NCBI RefSeq assembly: GCF_014203045.1
Contig: NZ_JACHIF010000003.1
Location: 62,001 to 126,000 of the forward strand
Reading direction: 5' to 3'
Length of the DNA stretch: 64,000 nt
Source: Prosthecobacter dejongeii
GTDB lineage: Bacteria; Verrucomicrobiota; Verrucomicrobiia; Verrucomicrobiales; Verrucomicrobiaceae
The notes under the pieces were generated by a model, which had not been told where the DNA came from, ran no database searches, and saw only the letters and a program-made list of their open reading frames with translations. This document shows positions 35,831 to 46,173 of this stretch, in pieces; position 1 is the first letter of the stretch; every line of letters starts with the position of its first letter. Made by a program: the position numbers and the translations under genes.

Positions 35831-36817
35831 TCACGCGACGCAGATGGGGCAGTTTTCTACCCAATGGTTAGGCGAGATTTCAACGAAGGCGGGCCGCACG
35901 CTCAGGTGCGTGTCCGTGTGGGGGCGGCCAGAGCGGGTGGCGAAGCGGCAGCCGGGGCGGAAGTCGGCAATGCCAGGCACGTTTCCTGGGATGGCTTTCA
36001 GCAGGGTCTTGGGCGTGCTGTCCAGGCGCGGGATGCTTTCCAGCAGACCCTGGGTATAGGCATGGCGCGGGCGGGCAAAGAGCTCGTGCACGCTGGCGCG
36101 CTCGACGATGCGGCCCGCATACATGACGGCGACTTCATCACACACCTCCGCGATGACGCCGAGGTCATGGGTGATGAGGATGACGCTCATGCCCATTTCC
36201 TGCTGGAGATCGGCGATGAGTTTGAGGATCTGCGCCTGCACGGTGACATCCAGCGCCGTGGTCGGCTCGTCAGCGATGAGGAGCTTCGGTTTATTGATGA
36301 GCGCCATGGCGATCATGATGCGCTGGCGCATGCCGCCGCTGAGCTGGTGCGGGTATTCGCCCAGGCGGGTCTCGGGCGCGGGGATGCGGACTTTTTTCAT
36401 CATGTCCACACTGCGGCTCAGCACCTCAGCCTTGCTGCATTGCGTGTGCAAAAGGATGGCCTCAGCAAGCTGGCGACCGACCGTTTGCACGGGGTTCAGG
36501 GCGGTCATGGGCTCCTGAAAAATCATGCTGATCTCGTTGCCCCGGATGGCCTGCATTTGCTCCAGCGGCAGACTCACCAGGTCCTGCCCCTCAAAGCGGA
36601 TGCTGCCGCTGAGGATCTGGCCGTGGGGCTGGGGCAGCAGGCGGGTGATGGAAAAGGCGGTGACGCTTTTGCCACAGCCAGATTCGCCGACGATGCCCAG
36701 CGTCTTGCCACGCGGCACGTCAAAGGAGATGCCGTCCACGGCGGTCATGCGCCCGGCATCGGTGTCAAAGGCCGTAACGAGGTTTTCGACCTGGAGGATG
36801 GAGTCGTCGTTGCTCAT
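35831..36817 (-). CDS. oppD: Oligopeptide ABC transporter ATP-binding protein (OppD/DppD type)
   Basis: The 328-residue ATPase has Walker [15 protein letters not shown]-loop [12 protein letters not shown], signature [15 protein letters not shown], Walker [13 protein letters not shown] and the switch His in LITHDLG. The C-terminal Opp/Dpp extension contains [11 protein letters not shown]. It overlaps the solute-binding-protein gene by 4 bp (ATGA), so it is translationally coupled to it. Confidence 0.95.
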   Translation of the reverse strand: MSNDDSILQVENLVTAFDTDAGRMTAVDGISFDVPRGKTLGIVGESGCGKSVTAFSITRLLPQPHGQILSGSIRFEGQDLVSLPLEQMQAIRGNEISMIFQEPMTALNPVQTVGRQLAEAILLHTQCSKAEVLSRSVDMMKKVRIPAPETRLGEYPHQLSGGMRQRIMIAMALINKPKLLIADEPTTALDVTVQAQILKLIADLQQEMGMSVILITHDLGVIAEVCDEVAVMYAGRIVERASVHELFARPRHAYTQGLLESIPRLDSTPKTLLKAIPGNVPGIADFRPGCRFATRSGRPHTDTHLSVRPAFVEISPNHWVENCPICVA

Positions 36818-38799
36818 CGGGGTTTTACAAAGGAGTCATGCACCTGCAGGGATTCACCGTAGTCACGCCCTTCTTTCCGGGCCTCCTGCGTTTCGCGTTT
36901 GAGGTCTTCATCAATCCAGAACATGCGGGCATCCAGCGGCATCTGGCTGTGAAAGGCGTTCCCCGTTTTCGGCCAGCGCAGCCAGCGCCAGCTAAAGTAG
37001 CGGTAGTTGGAGGATTCCCACAGCGGGATGGTATTCGCCCGGTCATGGATGAGCTGGGAGAGCTGCCAGGAAAGCTGCTGCACTTCCTCCTCTGTGGCGG
37101 CTTTGCGGTGGCGGTCTATGATGGAGTCCAGCGCTGGGTCCGCCGTCATGGTCATGTTGTTCGTATCCACCACCACCGTGCGTTTGCCATCGGGCCCGGT
37201 CTTGTAGGCATTGTCACTGTGGTAATCATCCCAGAAACGCGGGTAAGGCGGCTGCGCACCAAAACCGGCGAGGCCTAACTCATGATTCTTCTGGTTCAGT
37301 TTTTTGTAGAGCTGGGTGGTATCCAGTCCCTCCACGATGATCTCCAGCCCGGCCTTTTTAGCCTCCTCCTTCAGCCGCAGCATAATGGGGGTGATGGTGC
37401 CGGAATTGAAGGTGGTGAGGGTGAAGGAAAGGCGCTTGCCGCTGGCATTCATGAGGATGCCATCCGGCCCAGGTTGGGTATAACCAGCTTTAGCGAAATG
37501 CTCGCGCGCCTTCACCACATCAAAAGGCCGGGCTTTGACGGCAGGATTGGTGAATTTGCCAAAACCGGCCTCGGTGGTGTTCATGCGGGTCTTGTCACCA
37601 CGGAAGTCCACATCCAGCACCTTTTGCAGGTTCATGGCGTAGTTGATGCCGATGCGCAGGTCCAGATTGTCCAGCGGCGGTTTGCTTTCATTGATGCGGA
37701 TGCCCCAGCTCACTTGAGGGAACTCGTTGTAGAAGATGTGGCGCTCGATGTAGCCTTTGTAGATCTCGGGGATCTCCGCCTTGTCATACCAGTAGCGCGG
37801 CAGGCCAGCGATGAAGAAGTCGAGCTGGCCCTGGCGGAAAAGTTCAAAGGCCTTGTCCTGACTGGCGATGATGCGGTAGTCCATGGCGTCCACATTGTAG
37901 ATGTAGCGGAAGTGTTTTTTATCCCGCGCCCACCAGTTTTTCACGCGGTGAATGGTGATGCGGCGGCCGCGTTTCACATCTGCTTTGGGATCGAAATCAT
38001 AGGCCCCAGTGGTGGGGGATTTCCGCCACTGGTAGCGGGCAGGGAAGTCCTGACCGAACTCCTTGTAAAACTTCCGCGACATGGGCTGCACGTCCGTCAC
38101 CTTCCACATGGGATCCGGGTAGTTTTCCTTGAGCGTGTAGGAAAGGGTGTGGTCATCGTACTTGGTGATGCTCTTGAATTCTTTGCTGTAATAGTCGTTA
38201 TACCAGGGGTCCTGGATGTGCGGACTCAGCATGATGTAGAAGGTCATGAAGAAGTCCTCCACCGTGACGGGCGTGCCATCGGAGAAGGTGAGTTTGGGAT
38301 CGAGCCGAAAGTAAACCGTCTTCTTGTCAGCAGAGTAAGCCCACGCATCCGCCATGCCAGGGATCCAGGCATCTTGGTCGGGATGGCGGGGGGCCATCCA
38401 GATCATCACCTGGTCATGATGCTCACCACGGAAAGTGCCGCTGGCATCCGGGCCCACGACGCGGTAGGTGGCGGGAAAGGTGGGGTGGTAGTCGTGAAAG
38501 GTGCCGCCTTTTTTCGCCGCAGGATCGCCAAATTCAGGCACATCCGCGCCCGTTTCCCACTTCAGATCCGTGGGCAGATCCGCCGGGGTTTTCCACTGAA
38601 ACAGCTCCGGTTTGGACTTCCAAAAAGCCTCCACCTCCGCCGTGTTGTCATAGGGGGGAAAGCGGTCGTCGGTGGACTCGGAACAGGCGCTGAAAAACAG
38701 GCCCAGGCAGGCAGCCAAAAGCCCACAGGCCAGGGCACGCGCCCATGGTGGACAGGCGTGCGAGGGCAGCGGTTGAGGAACAGGCAAAAGGGGACTCAT
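36814..38799 (-). CDS. Peptide ABC transporter substrate-binding lipoprotein (SBP family 5)
   Basis: The 661-residue product has an unusually long N-terminus before a lipoprotein signal ([18 protein letters not shown], lipidated Cys near residue 39). The large size and features such as [40 protein letters not shown] and [20 protein letters not shown] fit the YejA-like large branch of family 5 binding proteins. It overlaps the permease gene upstream by one base (TGATG) and oppD downstream by four. It would deliver peptides to the transporter from the periplasmic face. Confidence 0.92.
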   Translation of the reverse strand: MSPLLPVPQPLPSHACPPWARALACGLLAACLGLFFSACSESTDDRFPPYDNTAEVEAFWKSKPELFQWKTPADLPTDLKWETGADVPEFGDPAAKKGGTFHDYHPTFPATYRVVGPDASGTFRGEHHDQVMIWMAPRHPDQDAWIPGMADAWAYSADKKTVYFRLDPKLTFSDGTPVTVEDFFMTFYIMLSPHIQDPWYNDYYSKEFKSITKYDDHTLSYTLKENYPDPMWKVTDVQPMSRKFYKEFGQDFPARYQWRKSPTTGAYDFDPKADVKRGRRITIHRVKNWWARDKKHFRYIYNVDAMDYRIIASQDKAFELFRQGQLDFFIAGLPRYWYDKAEIPEIYKGYIERHIFYNEFPQVSWGIRINESKPPLDNLDLRIGINYAMNLQKVLDVDFRGDKTRMNTTEAGFGKFTNPAVKARPFDVVKAREHFAKAGYTQPGPDGILMNASGKRLSFTLTTFNSGTITPIMLRLKEEAKKAGLEIIVEGLDTTQLYKKLNQKNHELGLAGFGAQPPYPRFWDDYHSDNAYKTGPDGKRTVVVDTNNMTMTADPALDSIIDRHRKAATEEEVQQLSWQLSQLIHDRANTIPLWESSNYRYFSWRWLRWPKTGNAFHSQMPLDARMFWIDEDLKRETQEARKEGRDYGESLQVHDSFVKPR

Positions 38800-40316
38800 C
38801 AGCGATAGGTCGTGAATTTTTTCGGGTCGAAGGCCTCACGGATGGCTTCACCCACGAAGGTGACCAAAATGAGCACGGTGGTCATGGCCACAAACGCGCT
38901 GGCCACGATCCACGGATAGTTAAAATCCTCCGTGCCTTCCCGCAGCAGGCGGCCCCAGCTAGGCTCCTCCGGCGGCAGGCCAAAGCCGAGGAAGTCCAGC
39001 GCGGCTAGGGAGCTGATGATGGCTGCCACCTCAAAGGGAGCCAGCGTGACCAAGATGGCGATGCTGTTTGGCAAAATGTGGCGGAAGATCACACGGCTGG
39101 TGCTGGCCCCTAGCAGGCGGGCGGAGGCCACGTAGTCACGGGCCTTTTCTTTATAGGCAGCGGTGCGGATGTACATCGTCGTGCCCATCCAGCTAAAGGC
39201 CGAGATGATGAGCACCAGCATGAACAGGGTGGGGCTGATGATGGAACTGATGATGAGGATGATGAACAAAAAGGGCAGCACGGACCAGATCTCGATCAGG
39301 CGAGAACCGATGATGTCATACAGCCCACCGAAGTAACCCAGGGTGCCGCCGACAATGACGCCCACCACAAAGACAATGGTGACGAACAAAACGGAGGCGA
39401 TGATGGCCTGCTGCCAACCGCCAAAGAGGATGGCCAGCACATCCCCACCGGAGGAAGTGGTGCCGAGAAAATGCTGATGCGTGGTGGAGGGCGGCGAAGG
39501 CGGATAAATGGCCGCGTATAGCGTGGGCGCGGTCTGCGCATCCAGCGCGGGGATCTTGCCATTCGTGTAGTCTGTGTAGGCCTGGCGCTGGCCTTTCTCA
39601 TAGGTGGCCTTTTCCACCTGCTCCCCGGCCAGGTCCCAGCCGCGCAGCTCGCCGTGGCGCTGGCCCTGGCGGAAGACGATCTCCTGGCGCTTCTGCTCCG
39701 GCTTGTCTTTAAAGACGGTGTAGGCACGGCCATTGAAGGGCTGGCTGGAGCCCGTTTCATAGATGAGGCCGCCGCGCTCCTCCATGATGGCGATGGTCTC
39801 GGACGTGTCCAATTTCGCATCGTAGGGCACCGGTGGCATCAGCACCCAGTTGGCAGATTTTTCCTCGCGAAATTTCAGCTTCAGCTCGCGGTAGTCCGTC
39901 TCACTTTCTTCACTGCCGCCAAAGGTGGTGGCGGGCAGCACCTTTGTCACAAAGGGAAAGTAAAGCTTCCCCTCATAACTGACGATGAGGGCGCGCTTGC
40001 CCACCAGCAACCCATCCAGCGAGCCTAGCAGTACCAGCACCAGGAGGAGGAGGAAGGAGACGTAGCCCCGGCGGATGGCCTTGAATCGGCGCAACTGTTT
40101 CAGCGTGAGCGGGCTGAACTGCCACTGGCGCGGCCCGCGCAGCAGCCACACCCCGGCCAGCAGGCACAGGCCCAGCAGGACCCAGCCCACCGCGGCAGTG
40201 GAGAGGAAGGGGATTTTAAAAACAGGCACACTCAGACCCGCGAGGCGAAAGCCCCCGCTCAGGAGTGTGTACAATGCCAGCAGGGTGCCAAGGATGCGCG
40301 GTGACATGTTATTCAA
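38799..40316 (-). CDS. Peptide ABC transporter permease (OppC/YejE type) with enlarged N-terminal region
   Basis: The 505-residue product is longer than the usual 300-350. The N-terminus has several hydrophobic helices (ILGTLLALYTLLSGGFRLAG, VGWVLLGLCLLAGVWLL, VSFLLLLVLVLLGSLDGLLV) and a soluble region (about 120-285) with an EKATYEKGQRQAYTDY-type segment. The C-terminal permease core contains LGTTSSGGDVLAILFGG and ARLLGASTSRVIFRHILPNS, the EAA-like coupling motif. It overlaps the OppB-type gene by 8 bp. Large YejE-type permeases have a comparable extra periplasmic section. Confidence 0.92.
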   Translation of the reverse strand: MNNMSPRILGTLLALYTLLSGGFRLAGLSVPVFKIPFLSTAAVGWVLLGLCLLAGVWLLRGPRQWQFSPLTLKQLRRFKAIRRGYVSFLLLLVLVLLGSLDGLLVGKRALIVSYEGKLYFPFVTKVLPATTFGGSEESETDYRELKLKFREEKSANWVLMPPVPYDAKLDTSETIAIMEERGGLIYETGSSQPFNGRAYTVFKDKPEQKRQEIVFRQGQRHGELRGWDLAGEQVEKATYEKGQRQAYTDYTNGKIPALDAQTAPTLYAAIYPPSPPSTTHQHFLGTTSSGGDVLAILFGGWQQAIIASVLFVTIVFVVGVIVGGTLGYFGGLYDIIGSRLIEIWSVLPFLFIILIISSIISPTLFMLVLIISAFSWMGTTMYIRTAAYKEKARDYVASARLLGASTSRVIFRHILPNSIAILVTLAPFEVAAIISSLAALDFLGFGLPPEEPSWGRLLREGTEDFNYPWIVASAFVAMTTVLILVTFVGEAIREAFDPKKFTTYR

Positions 40317-41589
40317 AACGGATGCGCGGATCTGTAAGCGCGACGAGGAAATCTGACAGGATGTTGCCGACCATGAGGACCATGACTTGCACGACGAGGA
40401 TGCCCATGACTAGGGGGTAATCACGATCCAAAATGCTGTTGTAACTCAGGAGTCCAAAGCCGTTGATTTCGAAGATCATTTCAATGAGCACCGAGCCCGC
40501 GACAAAGATGGAAACGATATGCCCCAGCGTGGTCGCTACTGGGATCAGGGAATTGCGCAGCGCATGCACCAGCACGGCCCTTTTAAAGCCAGCCCCCTTG
40601 GCCACCGCCGTGCGCACATAGTCAGCGGCCAGATTGTCCATGAGGTTGTTTTTCATCAGCATGGTGAGGAAGGCAAAAGACCCCACCATGTAGCAGACCA
40701 GAGGCAGAAAGGCATGATGCAGCACATCCCACACCTGCGCGCCGAAGGTCAGTTCCTCAAAGTTATCTCCCACAAACCCGCCCGTGGGAAACCACCCCGC
40801 ACGAGCGGCGAGGAACACCACCAAGACACTGGCTAAGACAAAGCCAGGAATCGAATAACCCACAAAAATGAGGACCGAGGTCGTATTGTCCAGCACCGTG
40901 CGGTGTTTGATGGCCTTTAAGATGCCCAGCGGGATGCAGACAAGGTAAGTGAGCAGGGAGGTGGCCAGCCCGTAAAAGATGGAGATGGGCATGCGCTCCA
41001 GCACCATGTCCCACACATACAGATTGTAGCGGGTGGAGATGCCCAGATTTCCCTGGAAGAGGCCGCTGTACTCCGTGCGGTAGATCTGCACACGCTGCTT
41101 CTCCTTTTCCACCTTCGTGTGCCAGGGTTTCAGGTCCTCGGCATCCGCTCCGCTCAGTACCCCATCTGGGGTGAGGGTGGCCTGGGTGATACGGTAGGCA
41201 TTGTTGGGCTGCCATTCCGCCCGTGGCAGCAGCCTGCGCAGCGTCACCGGAGCCTCGGTTTTGCCCGCTTCAAATTTCACAAACTGCTTGTCCATCTGCG
41301 CCGGGATGAACCCCAGCCAGGCGAGGTAGGCGGGAAAAAAAGGGCGATCAAAACCGTAGTAGGCCGCCACCGCATCTTTCTGCTCCTCCGTCAGGGAGGC
41401 CCCGGCATTTTTCATGCCCCGGTCCCCCTGCATGGAGGCTTTTTGCATGGCCGCCTCCAGCGGTCCACCGGGGGTGATGCGGGTGATGAAAAACACCACC
41501 ATCGTCGCCCCGATGAGCGTCGGGAAGATGAGCAGAAAACGGCGGAGGAAATAGTCGCGCATGAGAAAGACAAACAGACTGTCAGACAT
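40309..41589 (-). CDS. Peptide ABC transporter permease (OppB/YejB type)
   Basis: The start is taken at ATG 41589 (MSDSLFVFLMRDYFLRRFLL); a GTG two codons earlier is possible. The product of about 426 residues has the N-terminal helix LLIFPTLIGATMVVFFITR, a periplasmic region (about 55-190), the ISTRYNLYVWDMVLERMPIS entry typical of OppB, and the coupling motif VAKGAGFKRAVLVHALRNS. It is the first gene of the minus-strand unit oppB-oppC-SBP-oppD-hicB-hicA-oppF, divergent from a second binding-protein gene. Confidence 0.93.
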   Translation of the reverse strand: MSDSLFVFLMRDYFLRRFLLIFPTLIGATMVVFFITRITPGGPLEAAMQKASMQGDRGMKNAGASLTEEQKDAVAAYYGFDRPFFPAYLAWLGFIPAQMDKQFVKFEAGKTEAPVTLRRLLPRAEWQPNNAYRITQATLTPDGVLSGADAEDLKPWHTKVEKEKQRVQIYRTEYSGLFQGNLGISTRYNLYVWDMVLERMPISIFYGLATSLLTYLVCIPLGILKAIKHRTVLDNTTSVLIFVGYSIPGFVLASVLVVFLAARAGWFPTGGFVGDNFEELTFGAQVWDVLHHAFLPLVCYMVGSFAFLTMLMKNNLMDNLAADYVRTAVAKGAGFKRAVLVHALRNSLIPVATTLGHIVSIFVAGSVLIEMIFEINGFGLLSYNSILDRDYPLVMGILVVQVMVLMVGNILSDFLVALTDPRIRFE

Positions 41590-41652
41590 ACGCACGTGGG
41601 AGACAAGGAATTGTGTGGTTTTTCATCCCACCAGGGTCAAGATGCCGCCGTC

Positions 41653-43293
41653 ATGAGCTGGATCTACCGTATCATCGCCCTCGCAGCCCTCATCGCCGGG
41701 TTGGTGACCTTTCACCAGTCCCGCAGCCACCGGCCCACGCGCACCTCCGCCGCCACGGCCCAGGGCATCCTCATTTTGGGCAATGGATCTGAACCGGAAA
41801 CGATGGACCCGCAACTGGCCACGGGCTCCCCAGAGCATCACCTCTTCGATGCGCTCTTCGAAGGCCTGGTGGCCACCACTGTGGAGGATCCGGATGCGAA
41901 TGGCCCAGGCGTGGCCACGCACTGGGAGACACCGGACTTCATCACCTGGACCTTTCACCTGCGCCTCGAGGCGAAGTGGAGCGATGGCACTCCGCTGACG
42001 GCGCGGGATTTCCTCTTCTCCTTTCAGCGCATCCTTTCGCCGGATCTCGCCGCCCCTTACGCCCCCATGCTCTACCCCATGCTGAATGCCGAGGAGTACA
42101 ATAAAGGCACGGTCAAAGACTTCACTCAGGTGGGGGCGAAGGCGCTGGGTGACCACACCCTGCAGATCATCCTCAAAGGCCCGGCCCCCTACCTGCCCTC
42201 CATGCTGAAGCACTACTCCTGGCACCCGGTGCCGCAGCACGTCATCGAGCGCTTTGGCAAGATGACCGATAAAGACACGCCCTGGACCCGCGTGGGCAAC
42301 TTGGTGGGCAATGGCCCCTTTCAACTCAAGGAATGGCGCTACACCCACTCCATCACGGTGGAGCGCAATCCCCACTACTGGGACGCTGCGACGGTGAAGC
42401 TGAATGCGATCCAGTTCATCCCCATCGTCAGCGATGCCACGGAGGAGCGTGCCTTTCGCGATGGCCAGATCCACGTGACCAACACGGTGCCGCTTTCCAA
42501 GCTGGACCACTACCGCACCAAAGAGCCCCAGGTCTTCCATGCGGATCCCATGCTGGGCACCTACTTTTACCGCATCAACGTCACCCGCCCGCCCTTCAAT
42601 GACCCCCGCGTGCGCAAAGCCCTGGTGCTGGCGGTGGATCAGCAGGCCCTCATCCAAAACGTCCTGCGCGGAGGGCAAAAGCCCGCGCTCGGCTTCACCC
42701 CCTCCGGCGCCGGCGAAGGCTACGTGAGCCCCGGCCAAATCAAGTACGACCCCGCCGAAGCCCGCCGCCTGCTGGCTGAGGCCGGCTTCCCCAATGGCCA
42801 AGGCTTCCCCAAATTCGACATCCTCATCAACACCATGGAGTCTCACCGCACCGTGGGCGAAGCCATCCAGGAAATGTGGAAAAAGAACCTCAACATCCCC
42901 GCCGGTGTGCTGAACCAGGACTGGGGCGTCTATCTGGAAAACCAGCGAAAGCTGGACTACCAAATCTGCCGCGCTGGGTGGGTGGGCGATTACCTGGACC
43001 CCTACACCTTCCTCAGCATCTGGCAAAAGGGCGATGGCAACAACAACACCGGCTGGAGCCACCCCCGCTACGATGAACTCATGCAGGCCTCCCTGCGCGA
43101 AGGCGATCGCCAAAAGCGCTTAGCCCTGCTGGCCGAAGCTGAAACCCTGCTGCTGGAGGAACTGCCCATGATCCCCCTCTACTACTACGTGCGCAACCAC
43201 CTCAGCCGCCCCGAAGTGCGCGGCCTCAAATCCTCCCTCCTGGAACACCGCTGCTACAAAGCCGTGTCTCTGGACGCATCATTGGTTAGGTGA
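41653..43293 (+). CDS. oppA: Peptide ABC transporter substrate-binding protein (OppA/SBP family 5)
   Basis: The start is set at ATG 41653 (MSWIYRIIALAALIAGLVTF), giving a signal or anchor sequence; upstream frame overlaps the divergent permease gene. The 546-residue product shows the family signatures GNGSEPETMDPQLATG, ALFEGLVATT, RLEAKWSDGTPLTARDFLFS and GNLVGNGPFQLKEW. It lies 63 bp from, and divergent to, the transporter unit that already has its own larger binding protein. It may provide a second substrate range. The stop codon forms the first bases of an 8-bp tandem repeat. Confidence 0.95.
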   Translation: MSWIYRIIALAALIAGLVTFHQSRSHRPTRTSAATAQGILILGNGSEPETMDPQLATGSPEHHLFDALFEGLVATTVEDPDANGPGVATHWETPDFITWTFHLRLEAKWSDGTPLTARDFLFSFQRILSPDLAAPYAPMLYPMLNAEEYNKGTVKDFTQVGAKALGDHTLQIILKGPAPYLPSMLKHYSWHPVPQHVIERFGKMTDKDTPWTRVGNLVGNGPFQLKEWRYTHSITVERNPHYWDAATVKLNAIQFIPIVSDATEERAFRDGQIHVTNTVPLSKLDHYRTKEPQVFHADPMLGTYFYRINVTRPPFNDPRVRKALVLAVDQQALIQNVLRGGQKPALGFTPSGAGEGYVSPGQIKYDPAEARRLLAEAGFPNGQGFPKFDILINTMESHRTVGEAIQEMWKKNLNIPAGVLNQDWGVYLENQRKLDYQICRAGWVGDYLDPYTFLSIWQKGDGNNNTGWSHPRYDELMQASLREGDRQKRLALLAEAETLLLEELPMIPLYYYVRNHLSRPEVRGLKSSLLEHRCYKAVSLDASLVR

Positions 43294-43330
43294 GGGTGTG
43301 AGGGTGTGAGGGTGTGAGGGTGTGAGGGTG
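43291..43330 (+). repeat. Microsatellite: five perfect copies of TGAGGGTG
   Basis: Forty bases of exact 8-bp repeats begin with the TGA stop codon of the oppA-like gene and continue into a TGGTGTGGGG tail. Because the stop is the first repeat unit, changes in copy number would not alter the protein. Confidence 0.95.
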
Positions 43331-44340
43331 TGGTGTGGGGGCGGACGAGCGTTTCTCGCGCCCCTCCGGGGCGCGGGGAACAGCCACGCCCGCAAGTACA
43401 GTATTCATCACTCTCCGAGTGATGCGTTCGCCCCAAACAGGATAGTCCGCCCCCTCCGATGCCGGAGGCATCGCAGCCGATAGCCAGGGGTGAGTGAGTC
43501 CCGCTTGCGGGACGAACGCACCCCTGGTGAGGTCAAGCACACCCGCACTCAAGGTCGCATCCTGGAAGGATGCCAGCAATGTCGCCGATTCCACCCACCT
43601 CGAAAGGGTGCAATCGGCCTTTCTCGCGCCCCTCCAGGACGCAGTGGGTGTGTGGACGCGCTTTTTGTTAGGCGGCAGTCCGGGGGTTTCGCTCGTGCCT
43701 CGCCGCACCCCCGGCTACCTTTCTTTCGCCCCTCCAGGGCGGGGAGGTGCAAGGGGGCGAACGAAGCTTCTCTGGGGCGGACGCATCACTCGGAGAGTGA
43801 TGAATACTGTACTGGCGGACGTGGCCCTTCCCCCACCTCGCTGCGCATGGGGACCATGCGCTCGACCTTCCCTTGCACCCCCGCCCCGGAGGGGCGAAAG
43901 AAGAATAGCCGGGGGTGGAGCGAGGCTTGGCGAGCGAGAACCCCCCCGGACCTGCGAATAACCAAAAGCGTGTCAAAAAAAAGTGCCCTGGAGGGGCGCG
44001 AGAAACGCACTCGCACCGAGACGTCCGCCCCTCCACGCCTCCGACACCGAAGGCCCGCCGACGGAGCGCGAATATCCTATTCGCCTAACCTTCCCAGCGC
44101 GCCCGGAACCCTTCACGCCGCCGTTCGCCCTCGCGAACGAAGCTTGTCTGGGGCGGACGCATCACTCGGAGAGTGATTCATCCTGTACTTGCGGACATGG
44201 CTGTTCCCCCACCTCGCTGTGCCTGGGGACCATGCGCTCGACCATCCCTTGCACCCTCCTCGCCCCAGAGGGGCGCGAGAAACACATTCGGACAAAGAAG
44301 GAGGGCTGTAAGCCCTCACTCCTTGCCCTCACTCCTGGAA
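43331..44340. repeat. Palindromic repeat cluster II
   Basis: This gene-free 1 kb lies between the convergent oppA-like and tatC genes. CATCACTC-TCC-GAGTGATG starts at 43406; opposite-orientation copies start at 43784 and 44160, the last with one base changed. GCGAATA-TCC-TATTCGC is at 44068-44084. CGCCCC/GGGGCG hairpins with TCC or GGA apices and CCGGGGGT...CCCCCGG blocks fill the rest. Block order and junction sequences match parts of clusters I and III. Open frames here are treated as spurious. Confidence 0.9.
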
Positions 44341-44344
44341 GGAA

Positions 44345-45511
44345 TCACAAGGGGGGATTGCCGCTGCGGGATTCATCCTCGCGGGCGAGCTCCTCGGTGC
44401 TTTTTTCGGTCTTGGGGGGGCTGGGGGGAGACTCGGGTTCGGGGTCGTCGTCAATGCCTGGGACGGAGCCTTGATCCTCGCCTTCGTCCAGGGGTTCATC
44501 CATGGAGACGGTCTTTGGGGCCTTTTCGATTTCAGGCGGTGGGGCGGAGGGCACGGCGCGTGGTTTTTGATACTCGTCGTCTTCGTCTTTTTCGTCCTCG
44601 GAGAACCAGGGGTTGTAGTTCTCGTTGTCCCATTCATCGCCGCTGTCTTTTTCCAGTTCCTGGCGGTCTTTTTCCAGCTCGGCGTAGTACTCAGGGTAGG
44701 CTTCCTTGTCCTTCTTCTCCATGAAGTAGGCGAGGGTCACACAGATGGCATAGAGCACATACAGCGGCCCAGACATGAGCATGAGGGTGAGCACATCCGG
44801 TGTCGGCGTGATGATGGCGGCAAACAAGGTGATGGCCACGATGGCATGCCGCCAGGTGGACTTCATGATGCGGAAGTTCAGGAAATCCAGCTTCACCAGC
44901 GCCATGACGATGATGGGCAGCTCAAAGGCGATGCCGAAGACGAGGATGAACCGGGTGGTGAAGGTGACGTATTCATTCAGTGCCCACATCTGGTTAGCCC
45001 CGACGGAGGCGGCGAACTCAGAGAAGAAGACCAAGGCCCGTGGCAGCACCACCCAATACGCAAAGCAGGCCCCGCCGAGAAAGAGCCCGGTGCCGATGGC
45101 GATGGCGGGGAAGATGAGTTTCTTCTCGTTCGCTTTCAGCCCGGGGAGGATGAACTGGAGCACGAAGATGAGCAGCAGGGGGAAGGAGGCGATGACGGCG
45201 GCGATCAAGGAGACGTTCACCGCCATCATGAAGGGCCCGGCCACGTCAATGTTGATGAGCAGCTTTCTCGCGGCCTCAATGTCCGGCGCGAAGCCCGCCA
45301 GCACCATGGGGTAGAGCAGGATGTTAAACAGCTCCTTGTAGAAAACGAAGGAGATGATGGTGGCCCCGACGAGGGTCATGCCCATGCGCACGAGCATGGT
45401 GCGCAGGTCGTCCAGGTGGTCGAGGAAGGGTTTTTCCTCATCCTCCTTGTTCAGGTTCATCGCGACTTTTTCGCGGACTTTGAAGACTTTATTCAGGATG
45501 CCTTGCCACAT
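44345..45511 (-). CDS. tatC: Twin-arginine translocase subunit TatC with long acidic C-terminal tail
   Basis: TatC is the polytopic core that recognises twin-arginine signal peptides and, with TatA/B, exports folded proteins. The conserved start FLDHLDDLRTMLVRMGMTL is present, and six hydrophobic helices follow, including LVFFSEFAASVGANQMWALNEY and FILVFGIAFELPIIVMAL. An internal ATG at 45460 (MNLNKEDEEKPF) is an alternative start. The product is 388 residues versus about 250 usually: the last 130 residues are a hydrophilic tail rich in Asp, Glu and Pro. No tatA or tatB is nearby. Confidence 0.93.
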   Translation of the reverse strand: MWQGILNKVFKVREKVAMNLNKEDEEKPFLDHLDDLRTMLVRMGMTLVGATIISFVFYKELFNILLYPMVLAGFAPDIEAARKLLINIDVAGPFMMAVNVSLIAAVIASFPLLLIFVLQFILPGLKANEKKLIFPAIAIGTGLFLGGACFAYWVVLPRALVFFSEFAASVGANQMWALNEYVTFTTRFILVFGIAFELPIIVMALVKLDFLNFRIMKSTWRHAIVAITLFAAIITPTPDVLTLMLMSGPLYVLYAICVTLAYFMEKKDKEAYPEYYAELEKDRQELEKDSGDEWDNENYNPWFSEDEKDEDDEYQKPRAVPSAPPPEIEKAPKTVSMDEPLDEGEDQGSVPGIDDDPEPESPPSPPKTEKSTEELAREDESRSGNPPL

Positions 45512-45546
45512 ATCAGGTGAAAGTTTGGGGGGGTTAGCTCAACGCC

Positions 45547-46173
45547 TCAAATCGTTCCCTTGGCCGCCATCCGCGCGAATAAGGCCAGTGTCAGAGCGTT
45601 GGTGATCTCATTGGCAGCGATCATCCTCCGCAGTTCTTCTGCACTGACTAAACGCACGTCGCTGATGTGCTCGCTTCCATCCGGTTCTGGACGGCTGACG
45701 ACGCACACGGGCTTCGCTTGAAAGAGGTAAACGTGCTCGTCGGTGAATCCTTGCGAAGGAAGAAACCAACCGAGCGGTTCCAGGGTGCCGCCGGCCTCCA
45801 GGGCGTAGCCGGTTTCCTCATGAAGTTCACGCAGGGCGGTATTCACCACGATGTCGGGCGTGATGTCTGCCACGGGCACGTCAATCTGCCCGGCGGGAAA
45901 TTCCCACAGGGTCTGCTGCACGGGCACGCGCTCCTGAGAGATGAGGACAAAGAGACCATCCGCCGTCATGGGGGCCAGGGCCACGGCGGCTTTGCGCTGC
46001 ACGACCAGCCAGGGCACGGGCTTTTCATGGCGGTGGGGCGTCAGGCACTCCACGCGGTCCACGCTGATGTGGGGATTGTCAAAAAGGCGCGTGGAACTGA
46101 CTTTTTGCCAGCCATCCCGGTCTTCCACCTTAAACAGGGGGAAGCTAGGTGCAGGGATGGTGGCCGTACTCAT
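45547..46173 (-). CDS. Nudix hydrolase (ADP-ribose pyrophosphatase-like)
   Basis: The 208-residue product has the nudix box as ALRELHEETGYALEAGG, preceded by LWEFPAGQIDVPVAD, the E-F-P-A-G motif typical of ADP-sugar pyrophosphatases. It would hydrolyse ADP-ribose or a related nucleoside diphosphate compound with Mg2+. The N-terminal part (KVSSTRLFDNPHISVDRVEC) fits the dimer swap region of that group. It overlaps the end of argH by four bases (ATGA), indicating co-expression, though no pathway link to arginine is evident. Confidence 0.9.
   Translation of the reverse strand: MSTATIPAPSFPLFKVEDRDGWQKVSSTRLFDNPHISVDRVECLTPHRHEKPVPWLVVQRKAAVALAPMTADGLFVLISQERVPVQQTLWEFPAGQIDVPVADITPDIVVNTALRELHEETGYALEAGGTLEPLGWFLPSQGFTDEHVYLFQAKPVCVVSRPEPDGSEHISDVRLVSAEELRRMIAANEITNALTLALFARMAAKGTI

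Noticed and set aside
37282-38808. 508-residue plus-strand frame opposite the YejA-like binding protein, and 496 residues at 41623-43113 minus
   Set aside because: Both are antisense to strong family 5 binding-protein genes and contain no credible motif.
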